In this document: piece after piece, positions 26,270 to 35,804 of the stretch
Position numbering within the stretch: the first letter of the stretch is position 1
How the letters are laid out: the number at the start of each line of letters is the position of its first letter
NCBI GenBank assembly: GCA_030684645.1
Contig: JAUXUF010000094.1
Coordinates: 1 to 64,000, forward strand
From: Bacteroidota bacterium
GTDB lineage: Bacteria; Bacteroidota; Bacteroidia; Bacteroidales; Prolixibacteraceae
DNA: 64,000 nt
Reading direction: 5' to 3'
The notes under the pieces: generated by a model
The model's database searches: none
Seen by the model: the letters and a program-made list of their open reading frames with translations, nothing else
Told to the model about the DNA's origin: nothing
Made by a program: the position numbers and the translations under genes

Positions 26270-27724
26270 TCAACGAATATTTTCCAGTATATCAACCAAC
26301 AATTTCCAGAATTTATCAACTGTTTCGATGTTGATCCGTTCATCGGGCGAATGCGCTCCGCGAATGGTCGGTCCGAAGGAAACCATGTCGAGTTCCGGGT
26401 ATTTTTCTAGGAATAAAACACATTCCAATCCGGCATGAATGGATTTGACTAACGGATCGTTTCCGAACAATTTTTTGTATGAATCAGCAGCAATTTTTGC
26501 AACTTCCGAATCAGGATTTGGCGTCCATCCCGGATATCCGTCGGAATGCGCGACAGAAGCTCCGGCCAAAAGCATCGCAGACTCAACCATTTCGGCAGCC
26601 ATGTATTTGCGGCTGTCAATTTCGCTGCGTTGGCTGGTTGTCAGCACAATTTCATTATTGCCTGAGAACTTTACCGAAGCCAGGTTGGTCGAAGTCTCAA
26701 CCATCCCAATCATCCGGCTGCTCATTTCCAGAACGCCATGCGGACAGGCAGCAATCAATTTAAATAACCTGGTTTTTGTATCAGAATCAATAACAAAATC
26801 AGGCAAATTAACCGATTGATGAAGCAATCTGAGATTTGGCTCCGAACGTTCAAATTCAAATTCCATTTCCGAAGCAAAAACATTCCATTCTACAATGAAG
26901 TTTTCCTTTTGTGAATTATGAATGACAACCACTGCCGAGGCCTCCCGGGCAATAGCATTCCGAAGGTTTCCGCCATTAAATGCAGCAAGGTGCAAATCAA
27001 ATTTTTTATCTGCATCCAACAAAAACCGGTTTAGTATTTTATTGGCATTTCCCCGGTTTTTATTGATATCGTCGCCCGAATGACCGCCCAGAAGCCCTTT
27101 CACCTCCAGTTTGGCAGCAAACGAACCGGCAGGCAAAGATTCCGGAGTAAAATTTAAGGTTCCAACAGTATCAATTCCACCGGCACATCCGATAAACAAT
27201 TCGCCCTCGTCTTCCGAATCGAGGTTGAGCAAAATGTTGCCAGTCAAAAATCCAGGTTGCAGCGCAAACGCTCCGGAAAGACCTGTCTCTTCATCAACAG
27301 TAAATAAACATTCGATGGGACCATGAGACAAATTGGTAGCAGTAAGAACCACCATTTGAGCGGCCATTCCAATACCATCGTCTGAGCCCAGCGTAGTTCC
27401 TTCAGCCCTCACCCAACCTTTATCGATAAAAGGTTTTATGGCGTCGGTATCGAAATTGTGCTGAGTTTCGCTATTTTTTTCGCAAACCATGTCAACGTGC
27501 GATTGCAAAACTACTACCTGGTCCTTTTCCCGTCCTGAAGTTGCCGGTTTGCAGATCAATACATTTCCAATCTTGTCCTGGCGAGTTTTCAGACCATTCT
27601 TTTCAGCAAAATCAAGCAGAAAACGAATGATCTTTTCTTCCTTCCTGGAAGGTCGGGGCACCTGGCAGATTTCCTCGAAATAATTCCACAAAGGCTGTGG
27701 CGACAGTTTACTTAAACGCTTCAT
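26270..27724 (-). CDS. pepD: Aminoacyl-histidine dipeptidase (cytosol non-specific dipeptidase)
   Basis: A 484-residue M20 metallopeptidase that hydrolyses dipeptides in the cytoplasm. Motifs: LQSHVDMVCEK (first zinc His and catalytic Asp), GTTLGSDDGIGMA (bridging Asp), LFTVDEETGLSGA (catalytic and metal Glu), NLDSEDEG, and a late His in RGAHSPDERI. The two domains and the length match bacterial PepD. It is a single gene with its own terminator. Confidence 0.95.
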   Translation of the reverse strand: MKRLSKLSPQPLWNYFEEICQVPRPSRKEEKIIRFLLDFAEKNGLKTRQDKIGNVLICKPATSGREKDQVVVLQSHVDMVCEKNSETQHNFDTDAIKPFIDKGWVRAEGTTLGSDDGIGMAAQMVVLTATNLSHGPIECLFTVDEETGLSGAFALQPGFLTGNILLNLDSEDEGELFIGCAGGIDTVGTLNFTPESLPAGSFAAKLEVKGLLGGHSGDDINKNRGNANKILNRFLLDADKKFDLHLAAFNGGNLRNAIAREASAVVVIHNSQKENFIVEWNVFASEMEFEFERSEPNLRLLHQSVNLPDFVIDSDTKTRLFKLIAACPHGVLEMSSRMIGMVETSTNLASVKFSGNNEIVLTTSQRSEIDSRKYMAAEMVESAMLLAGASVAHSDGYPGWTPNPDSEVAKIAADSYKKLFGNDPLVKSIHAGLECVLFLEKYPELDMVSFGPTIRGAHSPDERINIETVDKFWKLLVDILENIR

Positions 27725-27833
27725 AGTTTCTGTTTTTTGAATGTATAAATCTATCGAATATTTAGGTTAATCTGAATAATAAACTGAATAAACCCATGGA
27801 ATATTCATCACTCCGCAGTTTTTTTAATTTTTC

Positions 27834-28001
27834 ATGGACAACGAAATTGACGAAAAAGCTGACAGGCAACGCATCAGTTTCAACGAAGTGGTTGAAAAGA
27901 TGCCAAAACCGGGAAAGAAATGTCGAACTATTACAAAGAAATCCGCAGGATTGGATTGGCGCTGTTTTCAGCAATACCAAAATGCTAATTGTATTGCTTA
28001 A
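27834..28001 (+). pseudogene. Possible frameshifted small gene fragment
   Basis: An ATG at 27834 opens a 55-codon frame whose first 22 codons read as a natural charged peptide (MDNEIDEKADRQRISFNEVV). After about 27900 this frame becomes unlikely, while the third frame reads DAKTGKEMSNYYKEIRRIGL and ends in a stop soon after (about 27992). A one-base change in the A-run near 27900 would join the two into a peptide of about 50 residues. I do not recognise the family. It runs convergent to the lipoprotein gene at 27985. Confidence 0.25.
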
Positions 28002-29109
28002 AAAATTGAGATAACCTGTTAACCACCTGATCACCTAAGGACAATGAAAAATGATCGAAGAAAATCTGATTATCAGGACTGATTGATATATGTGTTTGAC
28101 TAATACCAGATTTATATGAATAATTCAGTTCTTCAGTGTAATTCCATGGAATATTATCTTTATAAACAGTTTTATGATCAGATGGAGAAGTAATTTTCAA
28201 AACCGCATTGGCTTTCATTAATAACCGGCTAAGCGTTTTCTGATTTGAAATACGGTTATTGGGAGGTCCTACATATTTCACCCAAACATACTTTCCATCG
28301 ACTAATGTTAATATTTTGGAAGGATTTGGTATTACTTCACCTCCATATTCTATAATTTTCGATTCCAATTCGAAATCATATATTTCGATCTGAACAATTT
28401 GATCAGGATTCGTAATCTTATGGTTTGAAGCTTCTTCCGGAGAATAGAAAGAAATAAAACCGCTGTATGGAAAATTCTCTCGAAGCTTATAAAACATTGT
28501 CTGATAGAATGTTTTAGTTGAAAAACTCAGAACATTATTTTGGGTATAAGCTGAAACAGGTTCTATAATCACTTTGAAGGTAGCGCGTTCTTTCGATTCA
28601 TGGATTTTCTCACCAACATCTTTATACTTCGGAATTAATTTTTCAGCCTTGGTAAAATAATAATAAGCTTCTTTCGCCTTTTCTTTGGTGTTCTGAGTTA
28701 ACAAATCAGTTCCGATGCCATAAAGTTCAGCAACAGCTCTTTGGGTAATATCAGGAATTTCAGAAGCATAAATTTTAGGTTCACAAATCAGTCTTGAGGC
28801 TGTTGAATTGTATCGGATTTCATCGGATAAATCATTTGTCTTCTGCATGATATCCAGTGTTTTCGCCCATCTGAACTTATCGTTGCTCAATAAAATCCTG
28901 TCAATTTCATTTTGATAATAAACCAGAGCTTCAGAATAGGTCTTTTGAAGTATTTGGCCTGCCCTTTTATTATCAGCATCACAACTCAACCGATAAGTGG
29001 CTTTATTGATCACCTCAGCATAATTGTGCTTTTTCAATAACCGTTTATCTGTTGAACAGCTACTAAAAAAAACAAAAAGGCACAGCAGAAATAGTAGGTT
29101 TTTGGTCAT
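27985..29109 (-). CDS. Lipoprotein of unknown function, paralogue 2
   Basis: A 374-residue protein with a lipoprotein signal (FVFFSSCSTD, Cys about 18). The N-terminal part is helical and TPR-like (NYAEVINKATYRLSCDADNK, then YYYFTKAEKLIPKYKDVGEK); the C-terminal part is beta-rich. It shares its whole plan with the gene at 29264-30415: same order of YYQNEIDRIL / YYQEEIDQIL, a W-K/A-x-TL-x-IMQ segment, FYSPEEA, and the same last residues FKQYN. The two arose by tandem duplication. No function can be assigned. Confidence 0.8.
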   Translation of the reverse strand: MTKNLLFLLCLFVFFSSCSTDKRLLKKHNYAEVINKATYRLSCDADNKRAGQILQKTYSEALVYYQNEIDRILLSNDKFRWAKTLDIMQKTNDLSDEIRYNSTASRLICEPKIYASEIPDITQRAVAELYGIGTDLLTQNTKEKAKEAYYYFTKAEKLIPKYKDVGEKIHESKERATFKVIIEPVSAYTQNNVLSFSTKTFYQTMFYKLRENFPYSGFISFYSPEEASNHKITNPDQIVQIEIYDFELESKIIEYGGEVIPNPSKILTLVDGKYVWVKYVGPPNNRISNQKTLSRLLMKANAVLKITSPSDHKTVYKDNIPWNYTEELNYSYKSGISQTHISISPDNQIFFDHFSLSLGDQVVNRLSQFFKQYN

Positions 29110-29263
29110 TTTTTGAGATAAAAAACAATTATCTCATTCAGGGTACAAAGCAAGTGCCATGATTGCACTTTGACAGAATTGTTTTTTATGAAAAATGGTG
29201 TTGTACAATAGGTGACAGAAACAATTCGAACCAATCATTTCAATATTTTTACTTTATATTAAC

Positions 29264-30415
29264 CTAATTGTACTGCTTAAAATAGTTAGTCAACTTGTCG
29301 GTTAACTGATTGAAGATTGGTTTTGTAAACAGCACAAACATATCCTGTGCCGGTGGTGGCATCAAAACCTTGTTATTGACAATATTGATCAGGTTATTAT
29401 CCAGCACTTCCTTGTCGCCAATAAAAACGCCGTACTTGTTTTCCCACGTAAATTGTCCCGGAACCTTGTCAGTAAAAACTATTTTTTGTGACTGAAAGTC
29501 AACGGCTTTCAGTTCCAGAAGTCCGCCCGAAGCTACCTGGTCGGTTACAATTTTAATTTTGCCTCTTTTCAGCACTGTTCGGGTTCGGGTAGCCATTGAA
29601 TCTTTGGAAATTTTAACCTGATATTTTTCTTCCACCTCGCGAGAAAGGTCTTTCTCTTCTTCAAAATGTTGCGGGCGACCGATAAAAAAATCGTAGAATC
29701 CCATCTGCAAAACCATGTCCGGATATTTCAGCCTGGCATTATCAGCCTCTTCCGGAGAATAGAAGTGCATAAAATCCTTTTCCTGAAACTGCTGGTTCAG
29801 CATCTGGAAAACATTGTCGTAAAAAAACTGAGCCGAATATTCGTACTTTCCGTTTACCGGTATTTGTTCAACCACCACTTTCAGGGTGGCTTTGTCTTTC
29901 GATTCTACTATCTTTTGCCGGGTATCTTTAAATCCCCGAACCAGCCCATCAGCATTCAGAAAATGAAAATAGGCTTGTTTGGCCGTTTCACGAGTATTCC
30001 GGTTCAGGGCATCCATTCCGGCATCATAATACTCCTGAGCAGCACGGTTTTGGACATCGGTCAATTCAGACGTGTAGTTTTTGGTTGAAGATACCAGGCT
30101 TCGGGCTGCAGGTATCCGACGGATTTCATCGGAGATCTGATTGACAGTTTGCATAATTTCGAGCGTCCGTTTCCATTTGAACGGTTCATTGCCGGTTAAT
30201 ATCTGATCAATTTCTTCCTGGTAATAAACAACTGCCATTGGGTAACCATCGCGAACGACCTGGGTTGCCTTGCGGTTATCCGGATCGTTGCTTAAACGAT
30301 TTGCAGCCTTCATGATAGCATCGTAATAATTGCCTTGCTGCAACGACTTTAACCCTGTTGAACACGAATTCAACAACAATACACATGTGATCAGGATGTA
30401 GAAATATTTTCGCAT
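29264..30415 (-). CDS. Lipoprotein of unknown function, paralogue 1
   Basis: The ATG at 30415 gives a signal with lipobox LLLNSCSTG; an upstream ATG at 30442 would add nine residues before it. A helical region with TPR-like spacing (GNYYDAIMKAANRLSNDPDN; QAYFHFLNADGLVRGFKDTR) precedes a beta-rich half. It is the upstream member of a tandem pair with the gene at 27985. I do not recognise a named domain. Outer-membrane attachment in the periplasm is inferred from the lipobox. Confidence 0.8.
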   Translation of the reverse strand: MRKYFYILITCVLLLNSCSTGLKSLQQGNYYDAIMKAANRLSNDPDNRKATQVVRDGYPMAVVYYQEEIDQILTGNEPFKWKRTLEIMQTVNQISDEIRRIPAARSLVSSTKNYTSELTDVQNRAAQEYYDAGMDALNRNTRETAKQAYFHFLNADGLVRGFKDTRQKIVESKDKATLKVVVEQIPVNGKYEYSAQFFYDNVFQMLNQQFQEKDFMHFYSPEEADNARLKYPDMVLQMGFYDFFIGRPQHFEEEKDLSREVEEKYQVKISKDSMATRTRTVLKRGKIKIVTDQVASGGLLELKAVDFQSQKIVFTDKVPGQFTWENKYGVFIGDKEVLDNNLINIVNNKVLMPPPAQDMFVLFTKPIFNQLTDKLTNYFKQYN

Positions 30416-30507
30416 AAATCTGATGTTAATGACTCTTTTCAAGCCTGAACAAAACTATTGATTTCGGATTAGAAATTCGCTACTGCTAAGCAATTAAAGT
30501 CCACCAA

Positions 30508-31287
30508 TTATAGCCTTTCCAGGCGTTTTGCTTCGTCCCAGATAACATCCATTTCGGCCAGACTCATCTTTTTCAGGTCTTTGCCTTTTTGTAAAGTCTG
30601 GCTTTCGAGAAAATTAAACCGTATGATAAACTTCAGGTTGGTACGTTCCAAGGCAGTTTCCGGATCGATGCCATATAGGCGGGCGGCGTTTACCATAGCG
30701 AAAAACAGGTCGCCAAACTCACCTTCAATTTTATCTTTATCAACGGCATCAATTTCGACGCTCAGTTCGTTGATTTCTTCCTTCACCTTGTCCCAAACCT
30801 GTTCGCGGTATTCCCAGTCGAACCCTACCCCACTGGCTTTTTCCTGGATGCGGTTTGCCTTAACCAAAGCTGGCATAGCTGCCGGAACACCTTCCAGAAC
30901 ACGAGTGTTTCCACCTTTTTCCGAAAGTTTCAGCGTTTCCCAATTTTGCTCCACTTCACGTGCACAGGCAACATCAACGTCGCCAAACACATGCGGATGA
31001 CGGTAAATCAGCTTTTCGTTGATGGAGTTCAGCACATCGGCCATATCGAAAGCACCTTTTTCGGAACCGATTTTGGCATAAAAAACGATATGCAGCATGA
31101 GGTCACCCAGTTCCTTTTTGATCCCGTTTAGATCATTGTTCAGGATGGCATCGGCCAGTTCGTAAGTTTCTTCGATGGTTAGTTTCCGGAGCGATTCGAG
31201 GGTTTGCTCTTTGTCCCACGGACATTTTTCGCGCAGCTCGTCCATGATTTCCAGGAGGCGGGCAAAAGCAATTAATTTATCGTTCAT
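30508..31287 (-). CDS. mazG: Nucleoside triphosphate pyrophosphohydrolase
   Basis: MazG hydrolyses NTPs to NMPs and pyrophosphate, cleaning the pool of damaged nucleotides. Two MazG domains are visible in 259 residues: CPWDKEQTLESLRKLTIEET with EETYELADAI and KKELGDLMLHIVF in the first, and EINELSVEIDAVDKDKIEGE then FGDLFFAMVNAARL in the second. The E-E-x-x-E and E-x-x-D metal-binding sets are present. Length matches the two-domain form of Escherichia coli. Confidence 0.95.
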   Translation of the reverse strand: MNDKLIAFARLLEIMDELREKCPWDKEQTLESLRKLTIEETYELADAILNNDLNGIKKELGDLMLHIVFYAKIGSEKGAFDMADVLNSINEKLIYRHPHVFGDVDVACAREVEQNWETLKLSEKGGNTRVLEGVPAAMPALVKANRIQEKASGVGFDWEYREQVWDKVKEEINELSVEIDAVDKDKIEGEFGDLFFAMVNAARLYGIDPETALERTNLKFIIRFNFLESQTLQKGKDLKKMSLAEMDVIWDEAKRLERL

Positions 31288-31309
31288 TTTTTTGGTATTA
31301 TCTCTCTAA

Positions 31310-31325
31310 AACCGACAAATCGGTT
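31310..31325 (-). terminator. Possible terminator of the vapBC pair
   Basis: AACCGA-CAAA-TCGGTT stem-loop followed on the minus strand by a short T-run (GGTTTTAG). It lies 47 bp after the toxin stop codon. The T-run is short, so confidence is moderate. Confidence 0.4.
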
Positions 31326-31371
31326 CATTTCTGGATTTTTTTCCTTTTCTTTCTCCAGGTACTATAAATGA

Positions 31372-31764
31372 TTATTTTTCCCACGGATTTATGGTGGCCA
31401 AACCAGTAATATTTTTAAAGTCTTCAATATTTCTGGTAACCAAGGTGAGCCCATAAACCATAGCAGTAGCTGCGATAATTGCATCAGGAAGTTTGATTCG
31501 ATGAGTTTTGCGAATTTCAGCAGTTTTTAGTTTTATAACTTGTTCGAGTTCAATCACAAGAACATCGCTGATAAAACCATTCAACACCTCCAAATCTTTT
31601 TCTGTAGCAGTCTTCCAGCAAAGGAGTTCTATTTCTGTAATTGCAGAAATAATTGGTGATTCATTGATTAATAGTTCATCGATAAACTTTTCTGCCGAGG
31701 GTGAAAATTGCTGTTGCAGGTAGTAAATTGCAGTATTGGTATCCCAAAGGTATTTTATTCCCAT
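31372..31764 (-). CDS. vapC: PIN-domain toxin VapC
   Basis: A 130-residue PIN-domain ribonuclease. Acidic active-site residues are visible in KYLWDTNTAIYYL (Asp about 8), SAITEIELL (Glu), LPDAIIAATA (Asp about 97) and LVTRNIEDF. VapC toxins cut tRNA or rRNA when not bound by the antitoxin. It overlaps the antitoxin gene by 10 bp, as usual for vapBC. Confidence 0.9.
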   Translation of the reverse strand: MGIKYLWDTNTAIYYLQQQFSPSAEKFIDELLINESPIISAITEIELLCWKTATEKDLEVLNGFISDVLVIELEQVIKLKTAEIRKTHRIKLPDAIIAATAMVYGLTLVTRNIEDFKNITGLATINPWEK

Positions 31765-31964
31765 GAGTTTCGGAGTTCATTTAATTGATTGTCAATTTCA
31801 ATCAAAGGTTGTTTTTGCATAGCTCCTTTGTATTTAGCTTCCCATTTGATCTGTGTTTCTTTTAATGGCTTCTCACGACGAACGCGAATAAGTTGCAACG
31901 ATTCTAAATCCTGCAAAAGCTTAATAACCTTATCGTTTACTATATCAATGGTTAACGTTTTCAT
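31755..31964 (-). CDS. vapB: Antitoxin of the VapBC pair
   Basis: A 69-residue protein upstream of and overlapping vapC. The N-terminal part (MKTLTIDIVNDKVIKLLQDL) looks like a short strand-helix element common in Bacteroidota PIN-toxin partners. No AbrB or RHH motif is certain by eye, so the call rests on context. Confidence 0.75.
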   Translation of the reverse strand: MKTLTIDIVNDKVIKLLQDLESLQLIRVRREKPLKETQIKWEAKYKGAMQKQPLIEIDNQLNELRNSWE

Positions 31965-32059
31965 AATATCAAAGTTAATCTAATCACAATTTTTATTCAA
32001 AGATAAAAATATTCGTTGGAACATTCCGACTTTTCACTCAAAACGGCTTTCCTGCCCCA

Positions 32060-35000
32060 TTACCCGAAAATTTCCCTCAATTCCTTGTTGCTAAGTTTAC
32101 CAATCCAGTTTTCTCCGGTGGCAACGGTCATGTCGGCCAAATGTTTTTTCTTTTGGATCATTTCATCAATCCGTTCCTCAAACGTATTTTTAGTGATAAT
32201 TCGGTGTACCATCACGTTTTTCTTTTGCCCGATACGATAAGCCCGGTCAGTAGCCTGGTTTTCGACTGCAGGGTTCCACCAAAGATCGTAATGAATAACA
32301 TGTGATGCGGCAGTGAGGTTTAATCCGGTTCCGGCTGCCTTGAGCGAAAGCAGGAATATTTTGTCGGCACGGTTGTTCTGAAACCTATCGACCATTTGCT
32401 GACGTTGGGTTACGTTGCAACCGCCGTGATAGAACATCGGTTTTTCGCCAAAACGCTCTTCAATAAAGCGTTCGAGCAACTTACCCATCTCGCTGAACTG
32501 GGTAAATATCAACACTTTTTCACCGCTATCCACAATGCTTTCAAGCAATTCGAACAACAGTTCTGTTTTTCCTGAAAGCGAGGCATCGAACTTTCCGTTT
32601 TTCAGGAATTGAGTTGGATGGTTGCAAATTTGTTTCAATGCCAGGATCATTTGAAGCACCAAACCTTGCCGTTTGAAAAGCGATTCGTGATCGGATGAAG
32701 AAATCCCTTCGATTTCGTCCATGGCCAACTGCATGGTTTTTTCGTACAGTATGGCTTGCGATTTGGTGAGTACCGAAAACTGGTTTTGTTCAATTTTATC
32801 AGGGAGGTCGGAAATGATGCTCTTATCGCTTTTCATCCGGCGCATCATGAAAGGCGCAGTAACTTTCCGAAACCGTTGTACAACTTTCTCATCGCTAAAA
32901 ACCTGAATGGGCTGTGCATAATCATCCTTGAAGGTTTTGACTGTTCCCAGGTAGCCTTTGTTCGAAAAGTCCATGATCGACCAAAATTCGGTAAGCCGGT
33001 TTTCGACCGGGGTACCGCTCATGGCAATCCGTATCTGCGAACCAATACTTTTAACAGCTTTACTTTGAGCGGTATCGTGGTTTTTAATGTTCTGGGCTTC
33101 GTCGATGATCATGACCTGCCACTTGTGTTTTTTGAGCAAATCGGCATCGCTGCGTACCACGCCATAAGTAGTCAGCATGACATCGGCTTTAAACTCCTTC
33201 AGGTCGCGGCCTGTACCGTGGTGAATGTGCGAACTCAGTGAAGGGGCAAACTTTTCGATTTCGGACTGCCAGTTAGTGAGTAAACCTGTCGGAACCACTA
33301 CCAATGCTTTATGTTTATCATTAATCGCCTTTTCTTCTTTGAATTTCAGGAGAATAGATATGACCTGAAGTGTTTTTCCCAATCCCATGTCGTCGGCAAT
33401 TATACTTCCGAAACCGATGCGGCTGTTGCGGTACATCCACGAATATCCGCGCAACTGGTAGGGTCTCAGCTGGGCAACCAATCCCTCCGGAAGCTGGATG
33501 TTTTCGCTGGAAGTAAGCTCAACAATCATTTTTCGAACTTCGTCGGTCAGTACAACAGGCGCACCTTCGTACTCTTCGCACAAAGCAGTTTGCAGCATTT
33601 GATAGGAATTCAGTGGCTTGGTCTGTGTAAATTGCCTGTGCAGTTTTTCAAGGTCGGCTTCATCCACATAAATGTAGTTTTCCCTGAATTTAATGAGGCC
33701 AGCCGCATTTTTTATCAATTTTTTATATTCTTCAGGCGACATGACCTGATCGCCAATGGCTACCTGCCAATCGAACGAAAGTAAATCGTCTAATCGAATA
33801 AATGCCTGCCCTTCGGCTTCATTCCGTTTCAGTTTTACTGAAGCTTTTGGCCGCAGCAATTCCTGAAGCGATTTGGGAAGCATGGTTTTTATATCCAACA
33901 GACGGATTGCCGGCAACATTTCCATCAGGAATGGCGCGAACTCTTTGCTGTCGAAAAGGATAGGCCGCGCACCCTGAAGGTTGATGCAATCATCTAGTCC
34001 CCGGATAAATGGTGATAGCAGCGACAAGGGCTGCAATATTTTAAACCGCTGTTTTTCATACTGTTGCTCGGTAAGTATTTTACTAAGCGGAATGGGCAGT
34101 TGATCGGGATCGGTGGTGTCTTCAATGCTGATTTCAACCTCAAAACTGTCATCATCGCGTTCGGTAACCGTAATTACCGGTTTGTAAGTTTCTGAAGTCA
34201 GGAAATAACGGTCGAGCCAAACTTTGATGCCCCCGCTGAGCGCATTTTCACCTACACCTTTAAATTCCTTCGATTTATTCCTGAAAAACAAATCTGCAAA
34301 AATATCGCCATCAGTTGGTTTGGCCAAAGCCTTCACCAACTCGGTAATAAAGAAAGAAAGCAAGGGAATTGCCTGATTCTCGAGTGGCAATACCAGTTCC
34401 TTTTTTCGAATGATATGATTGGCCGATAACATTCCGGAAGGGAGTATTTTTTCCAACTTCTCGACCAGTTGTTTCACCCGGCTATCAATCATGGCAGGCA
34501 ACCAGCGAACAACAAAATGCTTGTTTTCGAGCTGGACAATTTGAGGAACAACTGCCCCATTCGAAACCAAATGCAATGAAGTAAAAAACGCTTTGTGCAT
34601 TGCCACCACCGAAGGTTGAAAATCGGGAAGATGATCGGGATTCAACTGAAAAAGAAGTGGAATAAGCTCACTGATTTGCTTGCAGTTATGGCTTTCTCCG
34701 GTCAATTGCTTTTCGTCATTACCATTAACCAGAATACCGATTGTTGAGCGGACACTTAGTGGTTGCAGGTTTGTTTTTGGTAAAAACACTGCTTCCAGCG
34801 CCAGCTTTTTGGTCAATAAACGTTGTGTATCTTTCGATATGCGGATGAATTGCTGTGCATATTTTTCTTTGAAGTTTCCGGCATGATAAAACGGTGGCGA
34901 ATCGGGAAGTAATTGAACCAGGGGCTCGGCAATGTTTTGGAGCTGCGAAAAATCTATACGCTGATAAGTTTGTTCTGTATCAAAATCGTCCAGCTTCATG

Positions 35001-35581
35001 GCTTTCCCTTTCAATAAACCGGCAAATTGGACAATCTCGGCTTTCTTTTGGTCGGCAATAAATATTCCACGTTTCTTCAGTTCTTCGATCAAATTAACTT
35101 TATGAATTTCGAAAACCAGGAACGGATTGTTGTCAATTTCGCGGCTTACCATGTAAATAACAGCGGCCAGATGTTTGCACGGCACAGCCCAGTCGGGACA
35201 AGAGCATTGCATTTTGAAATCGGTCCATTGTTTCGGAAAAACTTTCAGCCCAACTTGTTCGGCAATAGTCAGAATTTCGGGGTCTAATTCGCGGTTCAGC
35301 AGTTTGGAAATCAGCACGGGGCGATCAATGATTTTGACCATCAGCTGCTCCACCTGATCTTCGAAGAATGGTGGTACAATCAGGTTTACTTTATATGGCG
35401 AAGGGCGGCTTCCGGCAACTTTGGCCACAATTTGGTTCTCCTTGATTTTCACATCCTTCACATGACCACTGCGCGCATACGATGCCCCGCGGGGCAAACG
35501 GTTGTCGTAGTCAATATGATCCAACGAACGAAGCCAATGTTCGCCCCACCAGGTTTTTCCAAAATTACTTGCCATAGCCAT
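32060..35581 (-). CDS. SWIM zinc finger-SNF2 helicase-like ATPase
   Basis: A 1173-residue DNA-dependent ATPase of the SNF2/RapA group. The N-terminal SWIM zinc finger reads MQCSCPDWAVPCKHLAAVIY (about residues 123-142). A middle region without clear motifs is followed by the helicase core: ADDMGLGKTLQVISI (Walker A, about 728), IIDEAQNIKN (DEAQ box, about 825), MSGTPVENRL, and the C-terminal half with FTQFSEMGKLLERF, LSLKAAGTGLNLTAA and DRAYRIGQ. Bacterial members are linked to transcription recycling or DNA repair. A second ATG two codons in is an alternative start. Confidence 0.92.
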   Translation of the reverse strand: MAMASNFGKTWWGEHWLRSLDHIDYDNRLPRGASYARSGHVKDVKIKENQIVAKVAGSRPSPYKVNLIVPPFFEDQVEQLMVKIIDRPVLISKLLNRELDPEILTIAEQVGLKVFPKQWTDFKMQCSCPDWAVPCKHLAAVIYMVSREIDNNPFLVFEIHKVNLIEELKKRGIFIADQKKAEIVQFAGLLKGKAMKLDDFDTEQTYQRIDFSQLQNIAEPLVQLLPDSPPFYHAGNFKEKYAQQFIRISKDTQRLLTKKLALEAVFLPKTNLQPLSVRSTIGILVNGNDEKQLTGESHNCKQISELIPLLFQLNPDHLPDFQPSVVAMHKAFFTSLHLVSNGAVVPQIVQLENKHFVVRWLPAMIDSRVKQLVEKLEKILPSGMLSANHIIRKKELVLPLENQAIPLLSFFITELVKALAKPTDGDIFADLFFRNKSKEFKGVGENALSGGIKVWLDRYFLTSETYKPVITVTERDDDSFEVEISIEDTTDPDQLPIPLSKILTEQQYEKQRFKILQPLSLLSPFIRGLDDCINLQGARPILFDSKEFAPFLMEMLPAIRLLDIKTMLPKSLQELLRPKASVKLKRNEAEGQAFIRLDDLLSFDWQVAIGDQVMSPEEYKKLIKNAAGLIKFRENYIYVDEADLEKLHRQFTQTKPLNSYQMLQTALCEEYEGAPVVLTDEVRKMIVELTSSENIQLPEGLVAQLRPYQLRGYSWMYRNSRIGFGSIIADDMGLGKTLQVISILLKFKEEKAINDKHKALVVVPTGLLTNWQSEIEKFAPSLSSHIHHGTGRDLKEFKADVMLTTYGVVRSDADLLKKHKWQVMIIDEAQNIKNHDTAQSKAVKSIGSQIRIAMSGTPVENRLTEFWSIMDFSNKGYLGTVKTFKDDYAQPIQVFSDEKVVQRFRKVTAPFMMRRMKSDKSIISDLPDKIEQNQFSVLTKSQAILYEKTMQLAMDEIEGISSSDHESLFKRQGLVLQMILALKQICNHPTQFLKNGKFDASLSGKTELLFELLESIVDSGEKVLIFTQFSEMGKLLERFIEERFGEKPMFYHGGCNVTQRQQMVDRFQNNRADKIFLLSLKAAGTGLNLTAASHVIHYDLWWNPAVENQATDRAYRIGQKKNVMVHRIITKNTFEERIDEMIQKKKHLADMTVATGENWIGKLSNKELREIFG

Positions 35582-35687
35582 TATAAAATTTGATGTTTTT
35601 TGAAATCACTGAAGTTTACAAAACTATTGATTTTTGGGAACTATCTGATTTTGGGCTTGGATTTATTTGAAATATTTTCAGACAATC

Positions 35688-35748
35688 GGGTGCGGAGATT
35701 TTTAATCTCCGGAATCTTTTCTTTAAGCGATTAAAAATCGCGACACCC
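35688..35748. repeat. Imperfect inverted-repeat element with two hairpins
   Basis: Left arm GGGTGCGGAGATTTTTAATC is nearly the complement of the right arm GATTAAAAATCGCGACACCC. Each arm folds alone: GGAGATT-TTT-AATCTCC and GCGAT-TAAAA-ATCGC. It lies between the SNF2 gene and htpG, just past the htpG terminator. It resembles REP-type elements of Bacteroidota. Confidence 0.65.
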
Positions 35749-35750
35749 AC

Positions 35751-35781
35751 AAAAAAAGCTGCCCCTTTAGGAGCAGCTTTC
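35751..35781 (-). terminator. Terminator of htpG
   Basis: AAGCTGCTCC / GGGGCAGCTT stem (one mismatch) with a TAAA loop, followed by a run of T on the minus strand, 24 bp after the htpG stop. Confidence 0.8.
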
Positions 35782-35804
35782 AAATTTATCAGATTTTCAA
35801 TTCC

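Noticed and set aside
27762-28034. Minus-strand frame of 90 codons downstream of the lipoprotein
   Set aside because: Overlaps the end of the lipoprotein gene, hydrophobic and without natural start; the plus strand gives the better reading.
29114-29136. Hairpin TGAGATAA / TTATCTCA just upstream of the second lipoprotein
   Set aside because: Weak AT-rich stem with the T-run inside the loop; cannot tell a regulatory site from chance.
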